The notes under the pieces: generated by a model
What the model saw: the letters and a program-made list of their open reading frames with translations, nothing else
Told to the model about the DNA's origin: nothing
Databases searched by the model: none
In this document: piece by piece, positions 9,501-17,091 of the stretch
Layout: each line of letters opens with the position of its first letter
How positions within the stretch are numbered: position 1 is the stretch's first letter
Source: Hyphomicrobiales bacterium
GTDB lineage: Bacteria; Pseudomonadota; Alphaproteobacteria; Rhizobiales; Aestuariivirgaceae
Reading direction: 5' to 3'
Length of the DNA: 37,779 bases
NCBI GenBank assembly: GCA_025359265.1
Contig: JANYHB010000065.1
Location: forward strand, 1-37,779
Made by a program: the position numbers and the translations under genes

Positions 9501-11950
9501 GTCCAGATGGCGGCATCACGCGCATTCAGGAACAGCCAACCAACAAAAAGACCCAGAAGCGTTGCGCCAGGACTGAGTGATCGCCGAAGATTGTCAATCA
9601 TCTTCCACATGCCCAATGCCGGGACGGTGACACCTCTGCGCCCCAACATCCACGGCAAAAGCTGCCAATCGCCGCGCGTCCAACGGTGCTGACGCGCTGC
9701 CGCTACATCATATCGCTCAGGAAATTCTTCAACCACTTCAACATCTGTGACCAGGGCCGCGCGCGCAAATACACCTTCAAAAAGATCATGGCTGAGCAAA
9801 CTGTTTTCTGGAATTTTGTTGGCCAACGCGGCTTCAAAAGCATCAACGTCGTAAATACCCTTGCCGGCAAAGGAACCCTCTCCAAAGAGATCCTGGTAGA
9901 CGTCTGATACAGCAAAGACGTAAGGATCCATGCCTCTTGTTGTCGAATAAATGCGCTGGAAAGCGGAACCGTAATGCCCAACGGGCAACGACGGCGTAAC
10001 CCGTGGCTGCATGATGGAGTATCCGGATGTGACCCGGTTCTGCGCCTGGTCAAATTTCGGCCTGTTCAGAGGATGCGCCATTTTTCCGATCAGGCGCCGT
10101 GCCGCGTCGCGGGGCAGCTTGGTATCGGCATCAAGGGTGATGACGTAGCGGATGGTTTCGGGAAGCGCCGCCGATACCGTGGTAATACTGCTATCGGTTG
10201 CGCCGCGCAGCAAGCGGTTCAGCTCCTGCAATTTTCCGCGTTTTCGTTCCCAGCCCATCCAACGATTCTCTTTGGGGTTCCATTTTCGGCTGCGGTGCAG
10301 AAGAAAGAATCGGTTCGTGCCATGACGGGTGTTGAGTGCAGCAATGCCATCGAGCGCAGCACTCAGAAGTTCGGCATCATTGGGCTTGGATTCGGCCACA
10401 AAATCTGCCCAGTCGGTCAGCAGAGCAAAATATATCTCGCCTTCTGAATTCGAGAGAAAGTGCACTTCCAGCCGTTCCAATAACTCTTCAATTTCATCAT
10501 GAGACGTCAACAACGATGGAATAACCACAAGTGAGCGAAGCTCAGCCGTAACGCCGTCTCGCAAAGCCAAGCCTGGGATTACATCGGCGTTCATCAATCT
10601 GGTCACCGCAAAATTGATAATGGCTTGCCCAAATTCAAAAGCCGGCCATGACAAGAACAACACCAGCAAAATTGAAATGGGCCAAGGCATGCCAGTCAAA
10701 GCCAGAATAAACCCGATGCACAGCGTGACGATTGCAATAAACGAAATACTGCCGAGATAGCCAACAAGACCAAGGCGCTTGGCGAATAATCTTATTCGTG
10801 GCATTAGATTGTTTTTGAAATTGATGGATTTTTCAAATTCGATGCGCCCGGGCCCCAACAAATAGTAGCCAGGATCCGTCTCATGCTGTGCAACCAGCTG
10901 CTGCGCCAAAGACAATTCGTCAACCTTGCTGCCGCGGGCCAACTCCTCCAATGATTTGCGGTAGAGTGTCCGGCTGGAGAAATCCATGGCGCCATAGGTT
11001 GCATTGGTGCGCAGCTGCTTTTCCACCAAGCTCACGCTGTCAAACCAGGATTCCCAATTGACATCGGAAATAAGCCGCATGCTGGTAACGATGTTGCGCA
11101 TCGTAACATTTGCGGCGCTCTGCCGGTGATGCTCTTCGCCAACCGCACCTTCCAATGCTTGGTCGGTCAGGCCCAGCTTGCCCTTCAACCAAGACTTCGC
11201 CTCAACCGATAGTTCGGGCTGGTCGCGAAGCCGTTGAATGAATTGGACAGCAAAACTTTCGCTCACTTGCGGTTCACCAAACCGTTTTAGAAGTACTGAA
11301 AATGTTGTCTGCGGTTCTTTCACATTCAGCAAGGCATCGGCAAATTCATCGGCCTTTTCGCGGTGCATGCGTGAGTTTACGATCCGCTGCGATATGCGTC
11401 TGAGATTTTCAATCAGGATCAACCGTAGACTGATGGCAACAGCCCAGAGCTCTCCAATCGTGAGCGGTTGAATGTTTTGATATTCATTCACAAAGTCTTG
11501 CAGGGTTGCGGGGTCAAACTGGCTATCATTATGGGCAACGTAAGCCCAAACCAAACCGAAAATGCGCGGGTGGCCGGCCAGCGGGCCGTCGGCCAACTTC
11601 GGCAACTGCCGATAGAATTCTGCTGGAAGATCGGCCCTTGTCTGGCGGATTTGTTCTTCGATCAAGCTATAATTATCGATCAGCCATTCGCCTGCCGGGG
11701 TTACAATTTTGCCCTGTGCAGCTGCCGTGCAGCCATCGCGATAGGCGTGCAGAAGCGCGTCTGCATTTTCATCGAGGCGATAAATGATGGAAACCACGCG
11801 TTGGGGAGCCGTGGCAAGTTTTTGACTTTCAGCCAAGCTGCGGGCATGTTGGCGAAAGCGATCAAGGCCAAAAATTTCTGAGCTGATTAACTCCGACTGA
11901 TCGAACGCGGAATTTTTATACCACGTCGAACGGTCGAACATTTTGGTCAT
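3527..11950 (-). CDS. ndvB: Cyclic beta-1,2-glucan synthase (NdvB/ChvB type)
   Basis: A 2807-aa inner-membrane enzyme, close to the roughly 2830 residues usual for NdvB/ChvB. It makes periplasmic cyclic beta-1,2-glucans from UDP-glucose, used in osmoadaptation, motility and host interaction. A cytoplasmic N-terminal part is followed by a membrane block (about residues 395-445). The GT84 glucosyltransferase domain has the Asp motif DADTK near 608 and QHRW near 753. Further membrane segments lie about 785-830 and 920-960. A glucoamylase-like region follows from about 1000. The C-terminal GH94 phosphorylase-like half has the catalytic Asp motif GDWNDGMN near 2487 and is thought to control ring size. 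The frame is intact throughout. An exact EcfG promoter lies 40 bases upstream of the start at 11950, suggesting stress control. No ndvA exporter gene is in the window. Confidence 0.95.
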   Translation of the reverse strand: MTKMFDRSTWYKNSAFDQSELISSEIFGLDRFRQHARSLAESQKLATAPQRVVSIIYRLDENADALLHAYRDGCTAAAQGKIVTPAGEWLIDNYSLIEEQIRQTRADLPAEFYRQLPKLADGPLAGHPRIFGLVWAYVAHNDSQFDPATLQDFVNEYQNIQPLTIGELWAVAISLRLILIENLRRISQRIVNSRMHREKADEFADALLNVKEPQTTFSVLLKRFGEPQVSESFAVQFIQRLRDQPELSVEAKSWLKGKLGLTDQALEGAVGEEHHRQSAANVTMRNIVTSMRLISDVNWESWFDSVSLVEKQLRTNATYGAMDFSSRTLYRKSLEELARGSKVDELSLAQQLVAQHETDPGYYLLGPGRIEFEKSINFKNNLMPRIRLFAKRLGLVGYLGSISFIAIVTLCIGFILALTGMPWPISILLVLFLSWPAFEFGQAIINFAVTRLMNADVIPGLALRDGVTAELRSLVVIPSLLTSHDEIEELLERLEVHFLSNSEGEIYFALLTDWADFVAESKPNDAELLSAALDGIAALNTRHGTNRFFLLHRSRKWNPKENRWMGWERKRGKLQELNRLLRGATDSSITTVSAALPETIRYVITLDADTKLPRDAARRLIGKMAHPLNRPKFDQAQNRVTSGYSIMQPRVTPSLPVGHYGSAFQRIYSTTRGMDPYVFAVSDVYQDLFGEGSFAGKGIYDVDAFEAALANKIPENSLLSHDLFEGVFARAALVTDVEVVEEFPERYDVAAARQHRWTRGDWQLLPWMLGRRGVTVPALGMWKMIDNLRRSLSPGATLLGLFVGWLFLNARDAAIWTVLIVVLQLMPSLLPAISNAIPRKKLITLSSRLKSTIDDFLQSATITLCTFLFLAHQAGLMTDAIIRTLYRLTISGRHLLEWTTAAQSASNKSTGLLGSYRLMASSLIGGLLAVTLVGYRSDAIWIAVSPFALAWFLAPAAAYWMSKIEMVETALKSTPEDLKSLRLIARRTWRFFETFVTAQENMLPPDNFQETPKPIIAHRTSPTNIGLYLLSVVSAHQFGWIGLGDAVSRIEATLATLLRLEKYQGHLYNWYDTTDLRTLEPKYVSSVDSGNLAGHLITLSNYCAHWIVQPADPRISLLGIADALDLLMETLLEIPNDRRMLRPVRKRLEQQIAAFRVTLKGAADAPEMISMRLVSFALQASNIVAAAVDLAERINTPQSAEVVHWANMVRQTIESHFRDASLANTALKKRLESLQKESRALAMAMEFDFLLDPKRQLLAIGYRVLETARDESCYDMLASEARLASYFAIAKGDLRTRHWFRLGRTVTAVKGGAALLSWSGSMFEYLMPSLVMRTPSGGLLEQTAQLIVDRQISYATAHSVPWGISESAYNARDIEFSYQYSNFGVPGLGLKRGLTDNLVIAPYATGLAAMVLPSAAAKNYQRLTRGGARGIYGFYEAIDFTPSRLPQGQTMAVVQAYFAHHQGMTIVALLNAVNDGEMRDRFHTEPMVRATELLLQERAPRDVPISHAHDEGLVGATPTRDSAKPSPRVFTDPAPGSPPTHLLSNGQYHVMLTAAGGGYSMWNGNAITRWREDGVLNEWGSFIYLRDKRAGKTWSAGLAPTMEKSETYSVIFSEEKAEFNRTDAGFSSSMECVVSPEANAEAKRIVITNRGRFMREIQFTSYAELVLAPRAADEAHPAFSKMFIETEFVAEHGALMATRRRRSDSEPAIWVAQFLLIEGGTSGDLEFETDRRAFIGRGNVVRKPAALASDAALSGAVGTVLDAIFALRQKVRIAAGRKVSFTLWTVVADSREAVLELVDRHRQPTAYSRATMLAWTQAQIQLRHLNISSDEANLYQSLASHIIYANPALRAPTKTIMQDLGPQSALWPQSISGDRPLVLLRIDDVEDIEIVQQLLKALEYWKAKGLVADLVILNDRMSSYVQDLQTAIDGLVRKFDSLRANNQIFLLRSDLTAAETLRVVGGAARVVLHARRGSLAKQMLRLRDDGVTDVDSQIVEPVSKVKPLAVKDLEFFNGYGGFAADGREYVTILDAKKPTPAPWINVIANAQFGFHASAEGCGYTWFGNARENQITSWSNDPVSNVPAEVFYVQDLKSGVLMSPTLAPVQSQQGSHMARHGFGYTRYQRGVHDLEMELLQIVPLADSVKVAHLRIKNTGTTARNLAVTFYADWVLGRSRSASAPFVITSIDEPTGAMLARNPWRNQDGQQVAFVDMLGKQSSWTADRRELIGTYGSLAAPRGLAFGSTLTNRVGAGFDPCCAMQTVVNLAIGQSTDVTIILGAAYSTGAAQALIAEYRLKKPGDILSEIKSYWAQTLNAVQVKTPDRSFDVMMNGWLQYQTLACRMWARSGFYQASGAYGFRDQLQDSLALLTTRPEIAREHILRAASRQFVQGDFQHWWLPATGMGVRTHISDDTVWLAYCVNRYIEVTNDSAILDETVAFIEGQALEAGQHDAFFLPTLSEETATLYEHCARALDRSLAIGEHGLPLFGTGDWNDGMNRVGEGGKGESVWLGWFLLHTLKVFGVHAANCNDTTRNAAWTHHHTELREAMERNGWDGKWYRRGYFDDGTPLGSAQNSECRIDAIAQSWAVISGAAQESRGVAAMEEFHQQLVHPDQKLIQLFAPPFDKSVPDPGYIKAYPPGIRENGGQYTHGVIWSIFADALLGRHDRATGLFAMLNPINHARGEDDVQKYRVEPYVMAADVYAVAPFTGRGGWTWYTGSAGWMYRAGLEAVLGINRKGNQLRIKPSLAGAWPQAEVSVKFGNTVYKLMLSDAHEKDIQLQPDRSTGEYIIVLVDDGAMHEIVIPAHPSK

Positions 11951-11989
11951 AGTGAATCATTCCCCGCTTTTGCAAAAGCCTCAAGGCAT

Positions 11990-12014
11990 AACGTGTGAGG
12001 GGCCAATTGGTTCC
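11990..12014 (-). promoter_or_regulatory. EcfG promoter of ndvB (exact GGAAC-N16-CGTT)
   Basis: On the minus strand GGAAC (12010-12014), 16 bases, then CGTT (11990-11993), 40 bases upstream of the ndvB ATG. This places periplasmic glucan synthesis under the general stress sigma factor. Confidence 0.88.
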
Positions 12015-12070
12015 GCCCGCGGCATGCGCCAACGCCTGTTTCGCGCGGTGCCGAAGCTGCGGAAATTAAT

Positions 12071-12427
12071 TCAATCCAGGAGGGCTTTCACCGCTTCCAT
12101 CGAATAGGGCTTCGATAACAGTGGCAAGGTGCTGAGCGCGGCAGGCAGTTCAGCGCGATCGACAGTTGTTGATGTAAGAATGACCGCAGTACCTTGCGAT
12201 TTCAACCGCAGTGCCAACTCTTCCACCTGTTCTTGCTCTAGTCCACAGTCAATAAAGGCGAGATCATACTGTTCGGCTGCAAGCATGGCATCAGCCGCAT
12301 TCTGATCTTTGGCGTGGTCACAACTTGCAAAGCCCAGGGCTCGCAAGGTTTCTGCCAGATCAAGCCCTATCAAAATGTTGTTTTCCACAATAAGGCAGTT
12401 TCGGTGTTTATCAGCCATGTGTGGCAC
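12071..12427 (-). CDS. Single-domain response regulator (receiver only)
   Basis: A 118-aa protein made of a receiver domain only. It shows an acidic patch (IVENN, with only one acidic residue where two are usual), the probable phospho-acceptor Asp in FIDCG (about residue 60), the switch Thr in ILTST and the conserved Lys in LLSKPY. There is no output domain, so it should act by protein contact or as a phosphate sink. The start is either GTG at 12427 (GGAAA upstream) or ATG at 12418. It lies between ndvB and a divergent Crp/Fnr gene. Stand-alone receivers such as SdrG-type proteins feed into the GSR in other alphaproteobacteria; that role here is inference. I found no EcfG box in front of it. 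Confidence 0.8.
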   Translation of the reverse strand: MPHMADKHRNCLIVENNILIGLDLAETLRALGFASCDHAKDQNAADAMLAAEQYDLAFIDCGLEQEQVEELALRLKSQGTAVILTSTTVDRAELPAALSTLPLLSKPYSMEAVKALLD

Positions 12428-12693
12428 TGCCCTTTCCAGCCACAGATGGGATGTGGAGAATTACCAACGATCCCATGCGGCACACTTAATTGTTGTTTTG
12501 AAATGATATATCGATTATTTCCGGTTGTGACTTGCTCAAGCTCACAACACCTGCGAATTTTCTCAAATCATAAAAAATCGCGTTTTGCCGATCTTTCATG
12601 AAATGGTGACGTTGTATAACCAGCACAATCCACTATCGTCTGTACACTAGTGAACACACGGGTTAAGAATTTTTGCTTAAGGGTTGAGAGAAA

Positions 12694-13437
12694 ATGCAGC
12701 GCACCAAAAACAATCTGCTCAATCACCTGCAAGAGAAAGACTTTGCACTTCTGGCGCCCTATTTAAAGCCATTTAACGCGCTCACAAACCACATTTTATA
12801 TAACCCCGGTCAGTCCGTCAGCACCGTTTACTTTCCCTGTGGTGCCACTTTGGCATCATTTGTTATTTCAACAGAAGACGGCGGCGCGGTGGAAACTGTG
12901 ATGGTGGGCCGCGAAGGTGCCGTGGGTGGCATTGTCAGCCAAGGGAAATTGCCCGCCTATTCCAGAATTATGGTACAATCGGGTGGTGAATTTTTGACAT
13001 TGCCCGTCACCCTTGTCGATGATCTCAAATTAAAATCCCGCACATTTGATAATTTGTTTGCGCGCTATGCTGACTGTGTGATGGCGCAAATTTTTCAATC
13101 AACGGCGTGCAACGCAGCGCACACCATTGAACAGCGCACGGCGAAATGGATTATTGCAACCATTGAACGGACCGGTGAAAATAAAGTGCCTCTCACCCAA
13201 GATCGGATGGCCGCAATGCTGGGCGTGGGTCGCAGTTATATAAGCCGCGTTATTGGGCGCCTAAAGCAAGATGGAATTTTGACCATTCACCGCGGCTATC
13301 TGGTGATCGAACGCCGAGAGAGACTGGAACAAAAGTCCTGCAACTGCAATGAGGCCGTCAAAGCGCATTTCCATGACGTTTTGCGCGGCGTGTATCCTGA
13401 AGAAAACGGTGGCAGTTCAAATAACGCAGCACCGTAA
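12694..13437 (+). CDS. Crp/Fnr family transcriptional regulator
   Basis: A 247-aa regulator. An N-terminal cyclic-nucleotide-binding-like beta-barrel (about residues 15-130, with YNPGQSVSTVYFPCGA) is joined by a dimerisation helix to a Crp-type winged helix-turn-helix (about 165-210, TQDRMAAMLGVGRSYISRVI). No N-terminal cysteine cluster typical of FNR oxygen sensors is visible; two cysteines (CNCN) lie near the C-terminus, outside the ligand domain. The effector cannot be named. Start ATG at 12694 has GAGAG upstream. The gene is divergent from the receiver gene; the 266-bp region between them has no recognisable Crp palindrome or EcfG box. Similar Crp-like genes are common beside alphaproteobacterial stress loci. 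Confidence 0.87.
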   Translation: MQRTKNNLLNHLQEKDFALLAPYLKPFNALTNHILYNPGQSVSTVYFPCGATLASFVISTEDGGAVETVMVGREGAVGGIVSQGKLPAYSRIMVQSGGEFLTLPVTLVDDLKLKSRTFDNLFARYADCVMAQIFQSTACNAAHTIEQRTAKWIIATIERTGENKVPLTQDRMAAMLGVGRSYISRVIGRLKQDGILTIHRGYLVIERRERLEQKSCNCNEAVKAHFHDVLRGVYPEENGGSSNNAAP

Positions 13438-13494
13438 AAAATATCAATCGTCAACGCGAACCATCTCAAGCGTGGCAACGCGGCAAACTGCATC

Positions 13495-13529
13495 GATTCA
13501 GGAGACCAAGCCTCTTGATCTCCTGAATC
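13495..13529. terminator. Hairpin between convergent crp-like and PRC-barrel genes
   Basis: A perfect 11-bp inverted repeat (GATTCAGGAGA at 13495-13505, TCTCCTGAATC at 13519-13529) with a 13-base loop. It lies between two converging genes but has no T-run on either side, so a terminator role is likely from position rather than proven by form. Confidence 0.55.
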
Positions 13530-13553
13530 TTGTAGAGGGGGAGTTATGCGGGC

Positions 13554-14174
13554 TCATTCCATATAAGTACGACCCTTTGGATCATAAGTGGGAGCGGCCT
13601 TGAGCTGGTCTTTGCTGGCATCGACCACAAGCTTGAACCCACTGCCATCTTTGGCAATCTCGATGGAATTCAGCATCACGGCAACGTCTTTCGTGCCCAT
13701 GCCAAGAAAGCCACCAACGCCCAAAACCACGGCCTGAACACCCGTTTCAGACAAAATCAAATCATCAACCTTGCCAACCTTTTCATTGGAACGGCTATAA
13801 ACCGTCTTGCCGATAAAATCATTGGCGCTGATAATCTTGGCTCCGGTCATTTTATCCGCAGAAACAATGATGTCGGTTTTTGCCTGCGTGGTTGATCCGG
13901 TGGTTTTGGCGTCAGTTGCCGAGTTTGCATCCGGCACTGCGGCAACACCAGTCGCGGGCTTTGCCGCATCGGTTGCAGCCTTAGTAGCATCGGTTGCATC
14001 TGCGGCTGCCATTTTCTTGCCATCCGGGCACTTCTTCATATCCACGGTTTGGGTGCCGTCGGCATTTTTAATGATGCAAAGCGGATCCACCCCATCCATC
14101 GCCTGCGCGAACGCTGCGGACGAGAAAGCTAATGGCGCCAAAAGTGAAGCAGCTAAAAGTGATTTTTTGAACAT
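13554..14174 (-). CDS. Exported PRC-barrel domain protein
   Basis: A 206-aa exported protein. The start at 14174 is fixed by an AGGAGA ribosome site and by a clean signal peptide (MFKKSLLAASLLAPLAFSS, cleavage after AFA near residue 24). Next comes a short segment with DPLCIIKNADGTQTVDMKKC, then an Ala/Thr/Asp-rich linker (about residues 50-100) of repeated ATDA-like units, then a PRC-barrel domain (about 108-195, NDFIGKTVYSRSNEKVGKVDDLIL). PRC-barrels are protein or RNA interaction modules; exported versions are frequent stress-induced proteins in Rhizobiales. Two candidate EcfG promoters lie upstream. The exact role is unknown. Confidence 0.85.
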   Translation of the reverse strand: MFKKSLLAASLLAPLAFSSAAFAQAMDGVDPLCIIKNADGTQTVDMKKCPDGKKMAAADATDATKAATDAAKPATGVAAVPDANSATDAKTTGSTTQAKTDIIVSADKMTGAKIISANDFIGKTVYSRSNEKVGKVDDLILSETGVQAVVLGVGGFLGMGTKDVAVMLNSIEIAKDGSGFKLVVDASKDQLKAAPTYDPKGRTYME

Positions 14175-14219
14175 GTTACGTCTCCTGATTTTCTGTGACA
14201 TCATGGTCACTGCTGCTTC

Positions 14220-14244
14220 AACTTTCACCAGAGCGTATGGTTCC
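14220..14244 (-). promoter_or_regulatory. Possible proximal EcfG promoter of the PRC-barrel gene (GGAAC-N16-AGTT)
   Basis: Minus-strand GGAAC (14240-14244), 16 bases, then AGTT (14220-14223), one mismatch from CGTT. It lies 46 bases upstream of the PRC-barrel start. Confidence 0.45.
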
Positions 14245-14301
14245 GCCGAAAGAAAGCCTTCGCGTTATTCACCCAGCAAAAATCAAAGAATAAACGGCAA
14301 C

Positions 14302-14320
14302 GGCTGTTTATGACACAGCC
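14302..14320 (-). other. Hairpin at the 5' end of the distal PRC-barrel transcript
   Basis: GGCTGT (14302-14307) pairs perfectly with ACAGCC (14315-14320) around a 7-base loop. It sits directly after the exact EcfG promoter and downstream of the ligase gene. It could be a leader structure or a weak terminator of the ligase operon; the T-content after it is low. Confidence 0.45.
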
Positions 14321-14332
14321 ACAAAATCAATA

Positions 14333-14357
14333 AACGCATCACGGGAGTTGTGGTTCC
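14333..14357 (-). promoter_or_regulatory. EcfG promoter, distal, of the PRC-barrel gene (exact GGAAC-N16-CGTT)
   Basis: Minus-strand GGAAC (14353-14357), 16 bases, then CGTT (14333-14336). The next gene downstream is the PRC-barrel gene, which would have a leader of about 150 bases. No other reading frame with a ribosome site is seen between. Confidence 0.8.
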
Positions 14358-14403
14358 AATTTTGAGATTCTGATTCTGATATCGGCAGAACTCGGCCTGC
14401 TTC

Positions 14404-15999
14404 CTATATTTCCGCAGCATTGCGCGGACGTGAAGCCAACGCCAGCAGGCCCTGAACCGTATCAGCTTCTGCCGCTGGCTTATCCCACCGCACACGCGAA
14501 ATGCGCGGAAAACGCATGGCGACACCAGATTTGTGCCGGTTGGAGAGTTGAATTCCATCAAAGGCAACTTCGAAAACCAGTTTCGCTTCCAACTGTCGCA
14601 CTGGCCCGAATTTATGGGTTGTGTGATTGCGAACAAAATGGTCAAGTTTTTTCAACTCATCATCGGTAAATCCGGAATACGCTTTGCCAACCGGCACAAG
14701 CTGCCGTGGTGATGATGACTCGTCCCAAGCCGCGAATGTATAATCCGAATAAAATGAAGAGCGCTTGCCAGAGCCGCGTTGGGCGTAAATCAACACGCAA
14801 TCGGCCGTCAATGGCTGGCGCTTCCATTTCCACCATAGGCCTCTCGGTCGGCCTGAAACATAAAGGCTATCGAGCCGTTTCAACATCAAACCTTCAATGC
14901 CTTCTTCGCGTGTTGATGACCAAATCTCGGTCAATTTATCACGCTCCGTCACGTTGATGATTTCCGAAAGATCCATGCGTACCGGCCGCGTTTGGTCAAA
15001 CCAGCCTTGCAATCGCGCTCGACGCTCACGCAAGGGCAAACCGCGCAAGTCTTCGCCATCAATCCACAGCGCGTCATAGAGGCGGATAAAGGCCGGATAT
15101 TCGTCGAGAGATTTTTTTGAAACAGTCTTGCGGTTGAGGCGTTGCTGCAGATGCTGAAATGGAGCAACGGCTCCATTGTGGCCCACCAAGAGTTCGCCAT
15201 CAAGGGTGGCATTGAATTTTTCATTCTGAAAATCCGGGAAACTTGCAGAAATATCATCACCGCTGCGTGAAAACAATTTGGTGCCAGCGGTGCTGCTGGT
15301 GATCTGCACTCTGATGCCATCCCATTTCCATTCCACTTGAAACGCGGCTGGTTGCAGCGTGGCCAAATCCTTGTCTTCGAGCGCGTGCGCCAGCATAACC
15401 GGCCGAAATATCACCGCATCTCCAACATCAGGCAGCGCCGCACGATTTTCCAGCCACGCAAAAAGGTCGGCATAGGGCGGCACCAAGCCGTGCCAGATTT
15501 GCTCAATCTGCCCCACGTCCTTGTTGAACGCCTGGGCCAATGCCAGTTTTGCAAGGCGCGCTGAAACGCCAGCACGCATGGCCCCGGTTAACAGCTTAAG
15601 CAGCGCCCAACGCCCGTTGACATCCAGATTATTGAGCCAAAGCTCCACCAAGCCTCTAATCTCTTGGCGCGGGTGGTGCTGAATCTTCGCAATCACTTCG
15701 GAAAGGCGCGGCGCTTCTGCAACCCCATGATCCGGCCAAATCAACGACAGTGTTTCAGCAGAATCGCCCACATAATCCCTGCTCAACCGATACAGCGGCT
15801 CGCTAATATGAACTTGCGATAGATCAAGGAGAAGCTTGCGGCTCTGCAATCCCAGATTCAGTTCTTCATTGAGTGCGGCCAATGCATAACCCCTGTCAGG
15901 GTCTGGGGTGGTGATGAAATAGGCAGCCAATAAAGCCAGCTTGGAGTTTCGGCCCGGAGCATAGCTCAGGCGGTCCAGCAAGGTGGAAAAAACCTTCAC
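14404..15999 (-). CDS. ATP-dependent DNA ligase (ligase-associated repair operon)
   Basis: A 531-aa ATP-dependent DNA ligase. An N-terminal DNA-binding domain (about residues 1-190) is followed by the nucleotidyltransferase domain with the adenylation motif EWKWDGIRVQI (Lys near 225), motif III FNATLDGELL, motif IV EGIEGLMLKRLDS, motif V LWWKWKR, then an OB-fold domain (about 410-525). It belongs to the 'cisplatin damage response' ligases found with a dedicated exonuclease. Its ATG overlaps the stop of the upstream exonuclease gene by four bases (15996-15999), so translation is coupled. The length is normal. It is not LigD: there are no polymerase or phosphoesterase domains. Confidence 0.93.
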   Translation of the reverse strand: MKVFSTLLDRLSYAPGRNSKLALLAAYFITTPDPDRGYALAALNEELNLGLQSRKLLLDLSQVHISEPLYRLSRDYVGDSAETLSLIWPDHGVAEAPRLSEVIAKIQHHPRQEIRGLVELWLNNLDVNGRWALLKLLTGAMRAGVSARLAKLALAQAFNKDVGQIEQIWHGLVPPYADLFAWLENRAALPDVGDAVIFRPVMLAHALEDKDLATLQPAAFQVEWKWDGIRVQITSSTAGTKLFSRSGDDISASFPDFQNEKFNATLDGELLVGHNGAVAPFQHLQQRLNRKTVSKKSLDEYPAFIRLYDALWIDGEDLRGLPLRERRARLQGWFDQTRPVRMDLSEIINVTERDKLTEIWSSTREEGIEGLMLKRLDSLYVSGRPRGLWWKWKRQPLTADCVLIYAQRGSGKRSSFYSDYTFAAWDESSSPRQLVPVGKAYSGFTDDELKKLDHFVRNHTTHKFGPVRQLEAKLVFEVAFDGIQLSNRHKSGVAMRFPRISRVRWDKPAAEADTVQGLLALASRPRNAAEI

Positions 16000-17009
16000 T
16001 CCCCCTCCTCTTCAAAACCCACCAGCGCCAAAGCCCGGGCTTTTAACCCAAGCTCTTCACATTTTAGCAGCAGTGCATCTTCACGGCCGTGGGTGATCCA
16101 AATCTCGCCAGCACCCACTTCCTTGATTGTTTGGACAAGTTCTGGCCAGTCTGCATGATCAGAGATGATCAGCGGCAATTCAACGCCACGTTGACGCGCG
16201 CGCGCCCTGATGCGCATCCATCCCGACGCAAAGCCTATAAGCGGATCTGCGAAGCGCCTGCTCCACCGATCTCCAAGGCTTGCGGGCGGGCACAACACAA
16301 TCTGCCCCGGCAATTTATCAGTGGCCTCGCTCACCAGCTTCAGAGTGCCAAGTTTAAATCCGCGGCTTTCATAAAAGTCACACATTGACTTCATCGCACC
16401 ATGCAACCAGATGGGAGCTGTATATCCCGCTTGGCGCAGCAACGTGATAAGCCGTTGGCACTTGCCCAATCCGTAAACCCCAATTTGATGGGTGCGGTGG
16501 CTGAACAGTTCTAGGGAATGTAACAGCTTGTTGATCTCATGGGCATCCGTTTCATGACGGAAAACCGGCAGGGCAAAAGTTGCTTCGGTAACAAACAGAT
16601 CGCACGCGACCACTTCAAAAGGCGCACAGGTTGGATCGGCACGGCGCTTATAGTCGCCAGAAACCACAGCGGTTTTGCCAGCGTGGCGCATCACCACTTG
16701 CGCTGACCCAAGAATATGGCCAGCGGGCACGAGAGTGATTGAAACCTCGCCCATTTGCAGGGTTTCGCCATAAGCCAAAGCCTGTTGAACCTTGCCCGCC
16801 GCGGCACCCAAGCGGAGATTCATGATGGCAATGGTTTCCGGAGTCCCCAGAACACTTTCATGGCCTGCGTGGGCGTGATCAGAGTGGCCATGCGTTATCA
16901 CCGCCCGCGCCACCGGCCCATGAGGATCAATATGAAAATTTCCTGGAACGCAAAATAGCCCGTGCTCATCGGGCCGCAGCCAAGATTCAAAATGCTCCGT
17001 GTTAGCCAA
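15996..17009 (-). CDS. Ligase-associated DNA exonuclease (metallo-beta-lactamase fold)
   Basis: A 337-aa protein of the metallo-beta-lactamase/beta-CASP type linked to the DNA ligase downstream. The metal-binding motif HGHSDH occupies residues 40-45, with further ligands in the segments AGHILGSAQV and VVSGDYK and in ISDHADW. The pair is thought to process and seal damaged or crosslinked DNA ends. The start is a TTG at 17009 giving MANTEHFESW, which matches the family N-terminus; the ribosome site is weak, so output may be low. A near-consensus EcfG box lies about 80 bases upstream. The helicase and phosphoesterase that often accompany this pair are not in the window. Confidence 0.9.
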   Translation of the reverse strand: MANTEHFESWLRPDEHGLFCVPGNFHIDPHGPVARAVITHGHSDHAHAGHESVLGTPETIAIMNLRLGAAAGKVQQALAYGETLQMGEVSITLVPAGHILGSAQVVMRHAGKTAVVSGDYKRRADPTCAPFEVVACDLFVTEATFALPVFRHETDAHEINKLLHSLELFSHRTHQIGVYGLGKCQRLITLLRQAGYTAPIWLHGAMKSMCDFYESRGFKLGTLKLVSEATDKLPGQIVLCPPASLGDRWSRRFADPLIGFASGWMRIRARARQRGVELPLIISDHADWPELVQTIKEVGAGEIWITHGREDALLLKCEELGLKARALALVGFEEEGE

Positions 17010-17091
17010 AGTTTTTTGTCACCCTATTGCCACCTCATTAAGGCACAAAGCTTTTTACAGCTCACCTGTGCGCGATGACCTGCTGCAACTA

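Noticed and set aside
3962-10447. Many long open frames on the plus strand opposite ndvB, up to about 240 codons.
   Set aside because: They show Cys/His/Arg-rich, low-complexity translations without family features and lie antisense to a continuous 2807-codon gene; they are codon-bias shadows.
13554-14228. Longer start for the PRC-barrel protein at 14228.
   Set aside because: The 18 extra residues would mask the signal peptide, and the AGGAGA ribosome site fits ATG 14174.
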